From NCBI GenBank assembly GCA_963770995.1, contig CAVYRS010000001.1:2108001-2172000 (forward strand): 64,000 nt of DNA. Direction: 5' to 3'. Positions within the stretch are counted from its first letter, which is position 1. Every line of letters begins with the position of its first letter. The translations under genes and the position numbers were made by a program. The notes beneath the pieces are model-generated. The model had not been told where the DNA came from. It saw only the letters and a program-made list of their open reading frames with translations, and made no database searches. This DNA is from CAVSWN01 sp963770995. GTDB taxonomy: Bacteria > Acidobacteriota > Vicinamibacteria > Vicinamibacterales > CAVVIG01. Shown here piece after piece: positions 47,728 to 56,694 of the stretch.

Positions 47728-48777
47728 CTAGCGGAGGGCGGCGGCTGGAAAGATCCCGTTCCAGTCGGTCTTCATGTCCACAACCGTCCACCCGCGCCGC
47801 GCGGCCTGATCGAGCGCGGCGTCCAGCCGTCCGATCTTCGACGCGCGATCGTAGGCGTATTCGCGCTTCGCGTCCGTGTGATGGACGATCACGCACAGCC
47901 GCGCGCCGTCGCCGGCCGCGGTCCATTGCAGCATCTGGAGATCGCCGTCCGAGTTGCCGAACGCGGCAATCGGGCGTCGGCCGATGTGCTGATTGATGCC
48001 GACCGGCTTCCCGTCCTTGTCGTCGACGAAGTTGACCTCGGGCAGCCGCACCAGCACCGGCGTCCCGCCGGCGCGCAGCTCGAATTTGGTCTTGATGCTG
48101 CTGCCGATCACCTGCTCCGGCGGGATGCCGTAGACCCGTTCCGCCCATGGCCGCATGAACTCGACGCCGCCGCCCGACACGATGAACGTCTTGAATCCGT
48201 TCGCGCGGAGATACGACAACACTTCGAGCATCGGCTGAAACGCCAGCTCGGTGTACGGCCGATCGAACCTCGGATGCCGCGCTGTTTTGATCCACGACGA
48301 GACGATGCGCTCGAATTCGTCGGTCGTCATCCCGGCATGCGAGGCCATCATGATCGTCGACAGGCCGTGCTCTCCGGACGCGGCGACTGCGGCCAGGTCG
48401 CCGTCGAGCACGGCCTTGAACGGTTGGGTCGTCTTCCACTCGGGGTGCTGCGTGGCGAGCGCCTTGACACGGTCCAGCGCAAAGGCCAGCTGGACGTACA
48501 TCGGCTGCTCGATCCACAGCGTGCCGTCGTTGTCGAACACGGCAATGCGCTCCGCGACCGGAACGAACTCGGGCGAGCCGGGCCTGGTGACTTTGGCCAC
48601 GAACTCGACGATGGACTTCCGGGCTTCGCCGTCGTTCCAGGATGCGAGCTGATTGCCGGCCTGCGATGGCGTCGTACCGAGAGAGAGAATGCTGACCAGC
48701 GTGGCCGCCGTTGACCAGCGGCGCGCGATTGCAAGGTTCGCGCTGCCACGCTTGGAGCGCACATCTGCCGTAGCCAT
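47728..48777 (-). CDS. Secreted HAD-superfamily phosphatase
   Basis: 349 residues. A signal-like segment (TAATLVSILSLGTTPSQAG) precedes the mature part. HAD motifs: AVFDNDGTLWIEQPMY (nucleophile Asp), FKTFIVSGGGVEFMRPWAER (motif II), and a late AAFGNSDGDLQMLQW (motif III/IV). Proteins of this type are often encoded beside arylsulfatases. Here a sulfatase C-terminal fragment lies 14 bases upstream on the same strand. The substrate is unknown. It sits inside the interval bounded by tRNA-Leu and its 3' copy. Confidence 0.85.
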   Translation of the reverse strand: MATADVRSKRGSANLAIARRWSTAATLVSILSLGTTPSQAGNQLASWNDGEARKSIVEFVAKVTRPGSPEFVPVAERIAVFDNDGTLWIEQPMYVQLAFALDRVKALATQHPEWKTTQPFKAVLDGDLAAVAASGEHGLSTIMMASHAGMTTDEFERIVSSWIKTARHPRFDRPYTELAFQPMLEVLSYLRANGFKTFIVSGGGVEFMRPWAERVYGIPPEQVIGSSIKTKFELRAGGTPVLVRLPEVNFVDDKDGKPVGINQHIGRRPIAAFGNSDGDLQMLQWTAAGDGARLCVIVHHTDAKREYAYDRASKIGRLDAALDQAARRGWTVVDMKTDWNGIFPAAALR

Positions 48778-48791
48778 TCCCCGACTCCTCT

Positions 48792-48986
48792 TTACTTGCT
48801 GCCGGTGGTTCCCTTGACCTTCTCGAGCACTTCATCCAGATTGAAGCTGGCCGCCTTCTGCCGCTGCGGGTAGTCCTTGAACGTCATCAGGAATTGCGCC
48901 ACATAGTCCTGCGCGGGCACGAGCAAGAAGGGGTGATCCATGAATGCCGCCGCGACCAGAGACCTCAGTTTCCAGGTTCTGAGCAC
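48792..48986 (-). pseudogene. C-terminal remnant of an arylsulfatase
   Basis: 64 codons remain. DHPFLLVPAQDYVAQFLMTF and KDYPQRQKAASFNLDEVLEK match the usual C-terminus of secreted arylsulfatases. The first 15 codons (MLRTWKLRSLVAAAF) are not from the family. Everything upstream, including the Cys/Ser-x-Pro-x-Arg catalytic site, is missing. A fragment of the matching sulfatase-activating enzyme lies just beyond at 49179-49452. Confidence 0.7.
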
Positions 48987-49178
48987 GGTAGGGTCTCCTT
49001 CACAGCGCGCGGTCGTGCGCCGAACGGTCCGCGGCGCTGCAAGCGATGAACCATCCCGCGCCTCGGTGCGAACGCCTCCGCCCTCAAGATGTTGTCAGCC
49101 GGTTTCGAGATCTCGGGAGCCGGATCCTTGATGCGAGGCGCAATGGCTGGCCCGCTTCGTGCTCTGCATGCCTGGCCG

Positions 49179-49452
49179 TGAACCGAAACAACGCGGCGTT
49201 CGCGGCGTTCGTGCGCGAGACCGGCTACGTCACGTCACCGAGCGCACGCCGCGCGCCCAGGATTTTCCCGGCGCGCCGCCGGAGAATCTCATCGCCGGCG
49301 GTGTGGTGTTTTCGCCGCCGAACCGTGCCGTGCCGCTGGATCAATACTGCTCGCGCTACATGGTCGGTACCCGCGGCAAGGGCGAGGTCAGCACCGGCAC
49401 GAACCACCTGGGATTCCGTTGCGTGAAGGACACCCGCAACCTCACACCTTGA
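49179..49452 (+). pseudogene. Remnant of a formylglycine-generating enzyme (SUMF1/FGE)
   Basis: Two family pieces are fused. An N-terminal part (NNAAFAAFVRETGYVT, then after a frame change ERTPRAQDFPGAPPENLIAG and GVVFSPPNRAVPL) joins directly to the C-terminal end (DQYCSRYMVGTRGKGEVSTG, then TNHLGFRCVKD). In intact enzymes about 150-200 residues stand between these. The start is also missing. The intact protein would activate sulfatases by oxidising the active-site Cys, which fits the neighbouring sulfatase remnant. Confidence 0.75.
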
Positions 49453-49508
49453 TGGCGTTGAGGAGCCCTATCGCGTTTTTCGGTTGGGTGTAGACATGAC
49501 TGTCGTGG

Positions 49509-49528
49509 CGCAGGGCTTTAGCCCTGCG
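49509..49528. repeat. Palindromic hairpin CGCAGGGC-TTTA-GCCCTGCG
   Basis: A 20-base hairpin, CGCAGGGCTTTAGCCCTGCG, in the spacer before the CYTH gene. GTGGC and GCCAC flank it at 49505 and 49540, giving an outer pairing. It has the same style as the REP families with TTTA loops. Confidence 0.6.
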
Positions 49529-49689
49529 ATCGTGATCGCAGCCACGTTCTGACGGCGCCCGCGCCACACCAGTCACGAAAGCGCTCTGAGACGCGCGGTG
49601 TGAATCACAAGATTCCGTGACGGCTCCGCCGCCGGCGCATCCCGGTGCGGTGTGAACGTGGCCTTCGGCTCGCATGGGCAGGGATTCTG

Positions 49690-50475
49690 GTGAACGGAAT
49701 CACGAGATCGCCGATTCAGCAACTGAACGACGCCCGTATCGCGGAGGCACGCAGTCTCTTCAAGGACGCCGACAGTGTGGAATTGAAGATGACCGTCGCG
49801 GACGGCGACCGCTACTCCGCCATTACGGCGCTCGGCTTGGATGTGCTCGACGCCGAGCTGCGGCAGGTCGTGTTCTTCGACACGCCGGATTTGACGCTGG
49901 ACAATGCCGGCATCATCGTCCGCGCCCGGCGCGCCCGAAAAAGTGGAGATTCGGTGATCAAGCTTCGACCGCTCGCCCCGGCCACCGTGCCGTCCAGGCT
50001 CCGACATTCCAGCAGCTTCAAGATCGAGGTCGATGTCACACCCGGCGGCGTCGTCTGCTCGGGCTCGTTGAAGGCGGACGCCGACAACGGCGACATCAAG
50101 AAGGTGCTGGCGGGCAACAGACCCGTCCACAAACTTTTCTCCCACGAGCAAAGGGCGCTGTTCGCGAAGCATGCGCCTGACGGCCTCGACATGGACACGC
50201 TCATTCCGTTCGGACCGATCAACGTGGCAAGACTGAAACTCACCCTGAAGATGTCCGCGGGACATGACGCGGTTGCCGAGTTGTGGTTTTTTCCGGATTC
50301 CTCCCGCATCCTCGAGCTGTCCACGAAATGCGAGCGGGACGAAACGTTCCAGGTTCTCGCGGAAGGGCGGGCCATGCTTCTCGGCCGCGGCATTCAGTAC
50401 GCGGCCGAGCAGCAGACCAAGACGCACCAGGCGCTCGAGTACCTCTCTCGGCTCCATTCGCGCAAGCAGCAGTGA
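49690..50475 (+). CDS. CYTH-domain-like protein
   Basis: 261 residues if the GTG at 49690 is used (VNGITRSPIQQLNDAR); the frame is open 15 codons further up. The CYTH/triphosphate-tunnel pattern is suggested by VELKMTVADGDRYSA (E-x-K near the start), RQVVFFDTPDLTLDNAGIIV then RARR, SVIKLRPL and FKIEVDVTP. A helical second half follows (LEYLSRLHSRK end). CYTH proteins bind triphosphorylated substrates or polyphosphate with a divalent metal. Which activity applies here cannot be told. A small gene overlaps its stop by GTGA. Confidence 0.75.
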   Translation: MNGITRSPIQQLNDARIAEARSLFKDADSVELKMTVADGDRYSAITALGLDVLDAELRQVVFFDTPDLTLDNAGIIVRARRARKSGDSVIKLRPLAPATVPSRLRHSSSFKIEVDVTPGGVVCSGSLKADADNGDIKKVLAGNRPVHKLFSHEQRALFAKHAPDGLDMDTLIPFGPINVARLKLTLKMSAGHDAVAELWFFPDSSRILELSTKCERDETFQVLAEGRAMLLGRGIQYAAEQQTKTHQALEYLSRLHSRKQQ

Positions 50476-50675
50476 AGGCAGGATCGCAGCGGCGGATACG
50501 AAGGCGGCAACGCCGACGCTGCGCATCCCTGGTCGTTGCCCTTCTGGTTACAGCGACGCTCGGTGGGGCCGCGCCGGCCTTCGCGAATGACGCGCCGGAC
50601 CAGACGACCGACGGTCGGCGGCATGCAGTCGATGCCGACCAGCCGCCACTGACCGTTCTGGTGGAAATACCGTAG
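50472..50675 (+). CDS. Truncated secreted protein ending in the tRNA-Leu 3' copy
   Basis: From a GTG overlapping the CYTH stop: a basic N-terminus, a signal-type helix (CASLVVALLVTATLGGAAPA) and about 30 mature residues (DAPDQTTDGRRHAVDADQPP then LTVLV). The frame then enters the tRNA-Leu-derived sequence and stops there at once (EIP, TAG). It is probably the 5' remnant of a longer exported protein cut off by recombination at this point. Confidence 0.55.
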   Translation: MKAGSQRRIRRRQRRRCASLVVALLVTATLGGAAPAFANDAPDQTTDGRRHAVDADQPPLTVLVEIP

Positions 50676-50697
50676 AGGTTCGAATCCCCTTCCGCAC
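50666..50697 (+). repeat. Degenerate copy of the tRNA-Leu 3' end (att-like)
   Basis: It matches tRNA-Leu 47530-47563 over 32 bases, with one substitution and a 2-base gap: AATACCGTAGAGGTTCGAAT then CCCCTTCCGCAC. It is in the same orientation as the tRNA, about 3.1 kb away. This is the geometry of attL/attR left by a tRNA-integrating element, but no integrase remains between the two. Confidence 0.8.
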
Positions 50698-50799
50698 GAC
50701 TCACGCGTCGAATGCTGGACCTTTTTCATCGCTAGCCCTAGCACTTTTCCCGTCTTGTATCTCGTCAAGCTTGTAGTCAAGAATTCGAGTTCCACAACC

Positions 50800-53700
50800 G
50801 TGTCTGGCGATCCCTCCGTCCCTGCCGATCCCGCTGAACGAACCGAACCGCCGGCGCTGCGCACGACCGCCGAGTGGCGGTTCCTCGTCACGCTCAACGA
50901 CAGGCTCCGCCCGTTGAGGGGTCCGGTCGAGATCCAGGAGATGGCCGCGCGCCTGCTCGGTGAGCACCTTCGTGTCAACCGCGTGCTCTACGCGGAGATC
51001 GACGGCGATGAGTTCGTCGTCACCAGGTCCTATACCCAGGGTGTAGCGCCGTTTGTCGGCCGGGGGCCGATCGCAGTTTTTGGCGAGGCACTGCTCGACA
51101 CATACCGGCGCGGTGACACGGTCGCCGTCAACAACGTTCGTCGCGACCCCCGATTCACGGACGCCGAACGCGCGTCTCTCCTCGACAACGAGATCGCGGC
51201 GTTCGTGGCCGTGATGCTGCACAAGGAAGGACTGTGGCTGGCGGCCTTCGCCGTCCACAGCGCGATCCCACGCGTCTGGACACGCGACCAGATCGCGTTG
51301 ATCGAGGCCACGGGCGAGCGCGCATGGGCAGCCGCCGAACGCGCGGCCGCGAAAGACGCGCTGCGCAGGAGCGAGGAACGAAAGGCGTTTCTGCTCAAAC
51401 TGAGCGATACCATCCGGCCGCTGGGCGATCCCGAGAGGATTCTGGCGGAAGCGTGCCGGCTGCTGGGAAGGCATCTCGGCGTGAGCCGCGTCGCGTATGG
51501 CGAGATCGATGGCGACGAATGCACGATCACCGTCGACTACGTGGACGGCGTGGCGTCGATGGCCGGGCGCTTTCCTTGGGCCGATGTTGGCGGCGGCGTT
51601 GCCGAGGAGGCGCTGCGGAGCGGCATCGTGGTCGTCAACGACACGGCGACCGATCCGCGCACGGCGGCGGAACGCGAGGCGCTGCAGGCGGCAGGGATCG
51701 CCGCCTATCTCGCCCCGGTGCTCATCAAAGACGGACGATCCGTCGGCTCGCTCGCAGTTCATAGCCGGAACGCGCGGGTGTGGACGCATGACGAGATCAC
51801 GCTGGTCCGGGAAGTCGCGGATCGCATCTGGGCGGCGCTCGAGCAGCGAAAAGCCGAAGCCGCGTTGCGTGCCAGCGAGGAGCGGCTGTTTTTCCTCCTC
51901 CGGCTCAGCGACGCGCTCCGGTCATTGAGCGACCCGTCCGACGTGCAGGAAGCCGCCGCGCGGCTGCTTGGGGAACATCTGCAGGTGAACCGCGTCGGGT
52001 ACGCGGAAATCGAGGGCGGCGAGTACGTCATTCGCCGCGAGTACTGTACGGGGTGTCGCGCCGCTCGTCGGGCGGGGACCAACCGGAACGTTTGGCGCGG
52101 CGCTGCGGGATGCGTACCGGCGTGGCGACGCCGTCGTGGTGAACGACGTTCGCAGCGATCCGCGGTTCACGGAACCGGAACGGACCGCCTGGGAGGCGCG
52201 ACAGATCGCGGCGTTCATCGGTATCACGCTGATCAAAGGCGGACGGTTGGTGGCCGCATTCGGCGCCAACAATGCGACGCCGCGCGTCTGGCTGCCCGCA
52301 GAGATCGCGCTCGTCCGCGACGTTGCCGAACGGACGTGGGAGGCGGTCGAACGTGCTCGAGCCGAGGCGGCGCTGCGCGAACGCGAACATCGGCTGCGTC
52401 TGGCGCTCGACGCTTCGGCAGGCGGGCTCGTGGACGTGGGACGCGCGCACGAATCAAATCGATTGGGATGACGGCTTTCGCGTCCGGTACGGTTTTCCGC
52501 CCGACGAAGTCGCGCATTCCGACAAGTGGGTGGCCCGTGTCCACGAAGAGGACCGGCCGCGGGTGCTCGGCCTGCTCGACGAGATGCTGCAGTCGACCAC
52601 GAAGGTCGCGTGGGACAACTCGTTCCGGATCGTGCTGCCCGACGGCGCCGTGCGATGGATTCAAAGCCTCGGACGCGCCGAACGCGACGACGCCGGCCGA
52701 GTGATGCGGCTCACCGGCCTCGATCTGGACATCACGGAGCGCCGCCGCGCCGAGGAAGCGCTCCAGGCGCGGCGCGACGAGAAGCGCGATCGCCAGCTGC
52801 GCCTTCTGCTGGAGACGGCGGAACAGGGCATCGTGCTCGTGGATGCGAAAGGCTTCATCCTCACGGCGAACCGAGCGCTCGAGGCCATGTTCGGCTGGGG
52901 GGCGGGCGCGCTGGTCGGTCAGCCCGTCGAGCGGCTCCTGCCGGCGTCGCTGCGCGACGCGCACGGGCGGCATCGCACCGGCTATTTCCACGCGCCGCGT
53001 TCGCGTCCCATGGGTGCGGACATCGATCTCGTCGGTGAGCGCCGGGACGGCACACGCTTTCCGATCGAAGTCAGCCTGAACCACGTCGCCACGTCCGACG
53101 GCGGACAGGCGATCGCGTTCGTGGCGGACATCACCGACCGCCGGCGGGTCGCCGCCGCGCTTCGCGAACGGACGGTCGAACTGGAGCGCCGCACGGCGCA
53201 GTTGAGTCAGCTCGCGTCCGACTTGACGCTCGCCGAGCAGCGGGCGCGCGAACAGCTCGCCAAGACGCTCCACGACGGCCTCCAGCAGCTGCTGGTCCTT
53301 GCGGCGTTGAATCTCGATCAACAAGTGAAGCGGGACACGCAGCGCGGAACGCCCGTCGATCCGCTCATCGAGGCGAAGAGTCATATCGACGAGGCGATCG
53401 CGGCCGCGCGCTCATTGAGCTTCGAGCTGTTTCCCCCGTTCCTGCAAAGCTCCGGACTGCCCGCGGCCCTGACCTGGCTGGCGGACTGGACACGGAACAA
53501 GTACGGCCTCGAGGTCGCGGTTTCAGCCGACCCGCTCGCGAACTCCACGCGGAAGGACATCCGCATGCTGTTGTTCGAGTCCGTTCGCGAGCTCTTGCTG
53601 AACGCGGTCAAGCACGCCGAGGTCGATCGCGTCGCCGTGGATCTCGTGCTCGACGCGGAGGAGAGGCTGTGCATAACGGTGACGGACCAGGGGATTGGCT

Positions 53701-54344
53701 TCGACCCGGCGGGACTCGTCGATCGCGCCAAGGTCGACGCGGTGGGATGGGGGCTGTTCAGCATCCGCGAACGGTTGACGCTGCTCGGCGGCCGGTTCGA
53801 CGTCGAAAGCAGCCCTGGGCAGGGGACGCGGTTCCGTCTGATCGCACCGCGAGGCGCCGTGCCGGTCGCCATCGGCGGACAGGATCCGTCGCGCCGCGTC
53901 GCGAGCAGTGCGGCGTCTCCTGACGCCGCCGGACGCGTATCGGCGCAGGTGCTCAGGATTCTGATCGTCGACGATCACACCGCGGTCCGCGAGCTGTTCC
54001 GCAAGATGCTGCAGGAGCGGCCCGAACTGCGCGTGGTGGGCGATGCGTGCAACGGACTCGAGGCAATCGCGCAGGCGCATTCGCTCCGGCCCGATGTCAT
54101 TTTGATGGACATCTCGATGCCCGACATGGACGGCGTCGAGGCCACGCGGCGCCTGCGCGCCGAGCTCCCGTTCATCCAGATTCTCGGACTCTCGATGCAG
54201 CCACGCACGCAGCACCCCAGCGCGATCGAGCAGGCCGGAGCGGCGGGCTTCTTCACGAAAGGCCTCGACACGCAGCGGCTCATCGACCACCTGCTCATCA
54301 TTCAAAAAAGCATGACGGTCGGGTTGCCGGGTCGGCCGGCGTAG
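50800..54344 (+). CDS. Hybrid histidine kinase: three GAF, two PAS, HisKA_3, HATPase, receiver (two frameshifts)
   Basis: About 1,180 residues from a GTG (an alternative TTG is at 50755). Three GAF-like sensor repeats each open with a LLGEHLRVNRVLYAEI-type strand. The PAS units hold NQIDWDDGFRVRYGF and GFILTANRALEAMFGW. The kinase is of the NarL/DegS type: LAKTLHDGLQQLLVLAALNL carries the phospho-accepting His, and the ATPase has ELLLNAVKHAEVD and VTDQGIGFD. A C-terminal receiver has VDDH, the phospho-Asp in ILMDISMPDMDG and Lys in FFTKG. Frame changes near 52052 and 52425 each need one base skipped. No membrane helix is seen, so sensing is cytoplasmic. There is no output domain after the receiver. 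Confidence 0.88.
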
Positions 54345-54463
54345 TCTACGGACCGCGTGGCGGCAAGCTGGGCGTACAGAATTCACGGCCAGCGTGACGT
54401 CGCTGCGGCCGGGACGGATCCCGATCCCGCGCCGGTCATGCGTACGCGCCGCGTCGGTATAAC

Positions 54464-56179
54464 ATGGCGCGCACGCGGACTACCCTCCTCTCTCTGGTCG
54501 TTGCCGCGGGCGTGGTCACCACCTCGGCTCAGCCTGCCGGGCGCGTCGCGATTCGCGTCGACACGGCGGCGCGCCAAGGCGCGATGACGCCGATCTGGGC
54601 CTGGTTCGGTCACGACGAGCCGAACTACACCTACACGCCGAACGGTCGGAAGCTCCTGTCGGCCCTCGCGGCCGCTGCCAATCCCGTGCCCGTCTACGTG
54701 CGCGTCCACAACCTGCTCACGACAGGCGACGGCACGCCCGCGTTGAAGTGGGGATCGACCAACGCGTATACGGAAGACGCCGGTGGGCGGCCGGTGTACG
54801 ACTGGACGATCGTCGACCGCATTATCGACACCTACGTCGAGCGGAAGATGAAGCCCTTCGTCCAGCTTGGCTTCATGCCGGAGGCGATGTCGTCGGCGCC
54901 GCCGGGCACGCCGTACCGTCACTTCTGGAAACCAGGCGATTCCTACAACGACATCTACACCGGCTGGACCTATCCCCCGAAGGACTACGCGAAGTGGAGC
55001 GAGCTGTGCTACCAGCTGACGCGGCACTTCGTCGAGAAGTACGGCCGGCGGGAAGTCGAGAGCTGGTGGTTCGAAGTCTGGAACGAGCCGGACATCGGCT
55101 ACTGGCATGGCACGCAGCCGTCGACGAAGCAGCAGGAGTTCAACACGCTGTACGACTTCGCCGCAGCCGGCGTGAAGCGCGCGCTGCCGGCGGCGAAGAT
55201 CGGAGGACCGGAAGTCACCGGCCCCTCGAGCGCGAACGCGCAGCGGTGGCTCCGCGGATTCCTCGAGCACACGCTTCGCGGCAGGAACGGAGCGACCGGC
55301 CAGGTTGGAGCACCGCTCGATCTGATCACGTTCCACGCCAAGGGCTCGCCGTCGTTTCAGCCCGACGGCCATGTACGAATGGGCGTTGCGAACCAGCTTC
55401 GGTCCATCGATGCCGCCTTCGGCATCATCGCGTCGTTCCCGGAGTACGCCAGGACCCCGATCGCCATCGGCGAATCCGATCCCGAAGGATGTGCCGCCTG
55501 CGGCGTCACGCATTACCCGCAGAACGGGTATCGCAACGGCACCATGTTCTCGAGCTACACCGCCGAGCAGATCACGCGGACCTATCAGCTGGCCGATCTG
55601 CACGGAGTGAACGTGATCGGCGCGGTCTCGTGGGCGTTCCTGTTCGAGGATCAGCCGTACTTCGACGGGTTTCGCGACCTGGCGACGAACGGCATCGACA
55701 AGCCGGTGCTCAACGTGTTCCGCATGCTCGGCAAGATGAGCGGCGATCGCGTGGCGGCCGAGAGCTCGGCCGGCCTCGGCCTCGAGTCGGTGCGCGACGC
55801 GGGCGTGCGCGGCGCGCCGGACATCTCGGCGCTCGCGAGCCGATCGACGCGTTCAGCCGCGGCGCTGGTGTTCAACTACCACGATGACGACCTGCCCGCG
55901 GCCGACGCCACGATCGACCTGACCATCGACGGGCTGCCGAACGGCCGCGCCACGCTCACGCATTTCCGCGTGGACGCGACACACAGCAACTCCTACGAGC
56001 GCTGGAAGGCGATGGGGTCGCCGCAGTCACCAACGCCCTCGCAGTACGCCGAGTTGGAGAAGTCGGGCCAGCTCGAGGAGCTACACCCTGCGAGGCCCGT
56101 CACTATCGCCAACGGCCGCATCGTCGAGACGTTCTCGCTGCCGAGACAGGGCGTGTCGCTCGTTCACATCGCCTGGTAG
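54464..56179 (+). CDS. Secreted GH39-type glycoside hydrolase
   Basis: 571 residues with a signal peptide ending near VTTSAQP. The (beta/alpha)8 domain carries the acid/base Glu in WWFEVWNEPDIGYW (near residue 205). The likely nucleophile Glu is in PIAIGESDPEGCAACG (near 345). A beta-sandwich follows (ALVFNYHDDDLPAADATIDL). GH39 includes beta-xylosidases and alpha-L-iduronidases; the extended substrate loops prevent choosing. It is intact, in contrast to the GH127 gene. Confidence 0.85.
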   Translation: MARTRTTLLSLVVAAGVVTTSAQPAGRVAIRVDTAARQGAMTPIWAWFGHDEPNYTYTPNGRKLLSALAAAANPVPVYVRVHNLLTTGDGTPALKWGSTNAYTEDAGGRPVYDWTIVDRIIDTYVERKMKPFVQLGFMPEAMSSAPPGTPYRHFWKPGDSYNDIYTGWTYPPKDYAKWSELCYQLTRHFVEKYGRREVESWWFEVWNEPDIGYWHGTQPSTKQQEFNTLYDFAAAGVKRALPAAKIGGPEVTGPSSANAQRWLRGFLEHTLRGRNGATGQVGAPLDLITFHAKGSPSFQPDGHVRMGVANQLRSIDAAFGIIASFPEYARTPIAIGESDPEGCAACGVTHYPQNGYRNGTMFSSYTAEQITRTYQLADLHGVNVIGAVSWAFLFEDQPYFDGFRDLATNGIDKPVLNVFRMLGKMSGDRVAAESSAGLGLESVRDAGVRGAPDISALASRSTRSAAALVFNYHDDDLPAADATIDLTIDGLPNGRATLTHFRVDATHSNSYERWKAMGSPQSPTPSQYAELEKSGQLEELHPARPVTIANGRIVETFSLPRQGVSLVHIAW

Positions 56180-56194
56180 CACGCCCGACGCCAG

Positions 56195-56422
56195 TCAGCA
56201 CGCGGCGCGCACCAGTGTGATGTTGTCGTTGGTCGTCCAGCCGCCACCTTTGACCTTCGTTGGCGACTTGGGCGACAGGTCCTTGCCCTTGGCCTTCGGC
56301 TTGGCCGCGCGCACGAGCGCAACGTTGTCGTTGGAGCGCGGAACGCTCAGGATCAACCCGTTTTGACCAGGCGTCGATCGGGTTCTTGCCGCTCTTCGTG
56401 ACCGCACTCGAAACAGAACCAC
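56195..56422 (-). CDS. Small ORF with a duplicated NDNxxLVRAA motif, doubtful
   Basis: The last 45 codons hold two similar segments, SNDNVALVRAAKPKAKG and TNDNITLVRAAC, separated by a Lys/Pro-rich spacer. The overlap with the zinc-ribbon frame at 56353-56583 suggests that the two may be parts of one gene broken by a frameshift. The function is unknown. Confidence 0.35.
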   Translation of the reverse strand: MVLFRVRSRRAARTRSTPGQNGLILSVPRSNDNVALVRAAKPKAKGKDLSPKSPTKVKGGGWTTNDNITLVRAAC

Positions 56423-56583
56423 ACCGCCCCAGCGTCGGCGACCGCAAGTGACCGTTCCTCACCCATCATCAGGGCGTTGGGCACGCGTGCAGCAAATGCG
56501 GTGCGCTGACCGCAGCGAGCACACCGCCTGGACTCGTCGTCTGCGACCAGATCACTCCATTGGTTCGTCGTCCGTGCTCTCAT
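56353..56583 (-). CDS. Small zinc-ribbon protein
   Basis: 76 residues from MRARTTNQWSDLVADDESRR. Two Cys pairs, CARCGQRT and CFECGHEER, 40 residues apart can bind one zinc. The end (RQEPDRRLVKTG) comes shortly after the second pair, and a longer basic tail exists in another frame (56195-56422). It could be a small nucleic-acid or protein-binding factor; there is no direct evidence. Confidence 0.45.
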   Translation of the reverse strand: MRARTTNQWSDLVADDESRRCARCGQRTAFAARVPNALMMGEERSLAVADAGAVWFCFECGHEERQEPDRRLVKTG

Positions 56584-56694
56584 CGAAGTCGACTCAAGGC
56601 AAGCGCCGTGCCTGCGCAGATTGCGTCGTGAAGGCACACGCTGGCGCGACGAGGTGACACTCCGTGTCACTCTTGCACTGTTCATTGGCATTCG

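Noticed and set aside
47728..50475. Active prophage or integrative element at tRNA-Leu
   Set aside because: No integrase, excisionase, structural or replication gene is present; only the att-like repeat and decayed genes support past integration.
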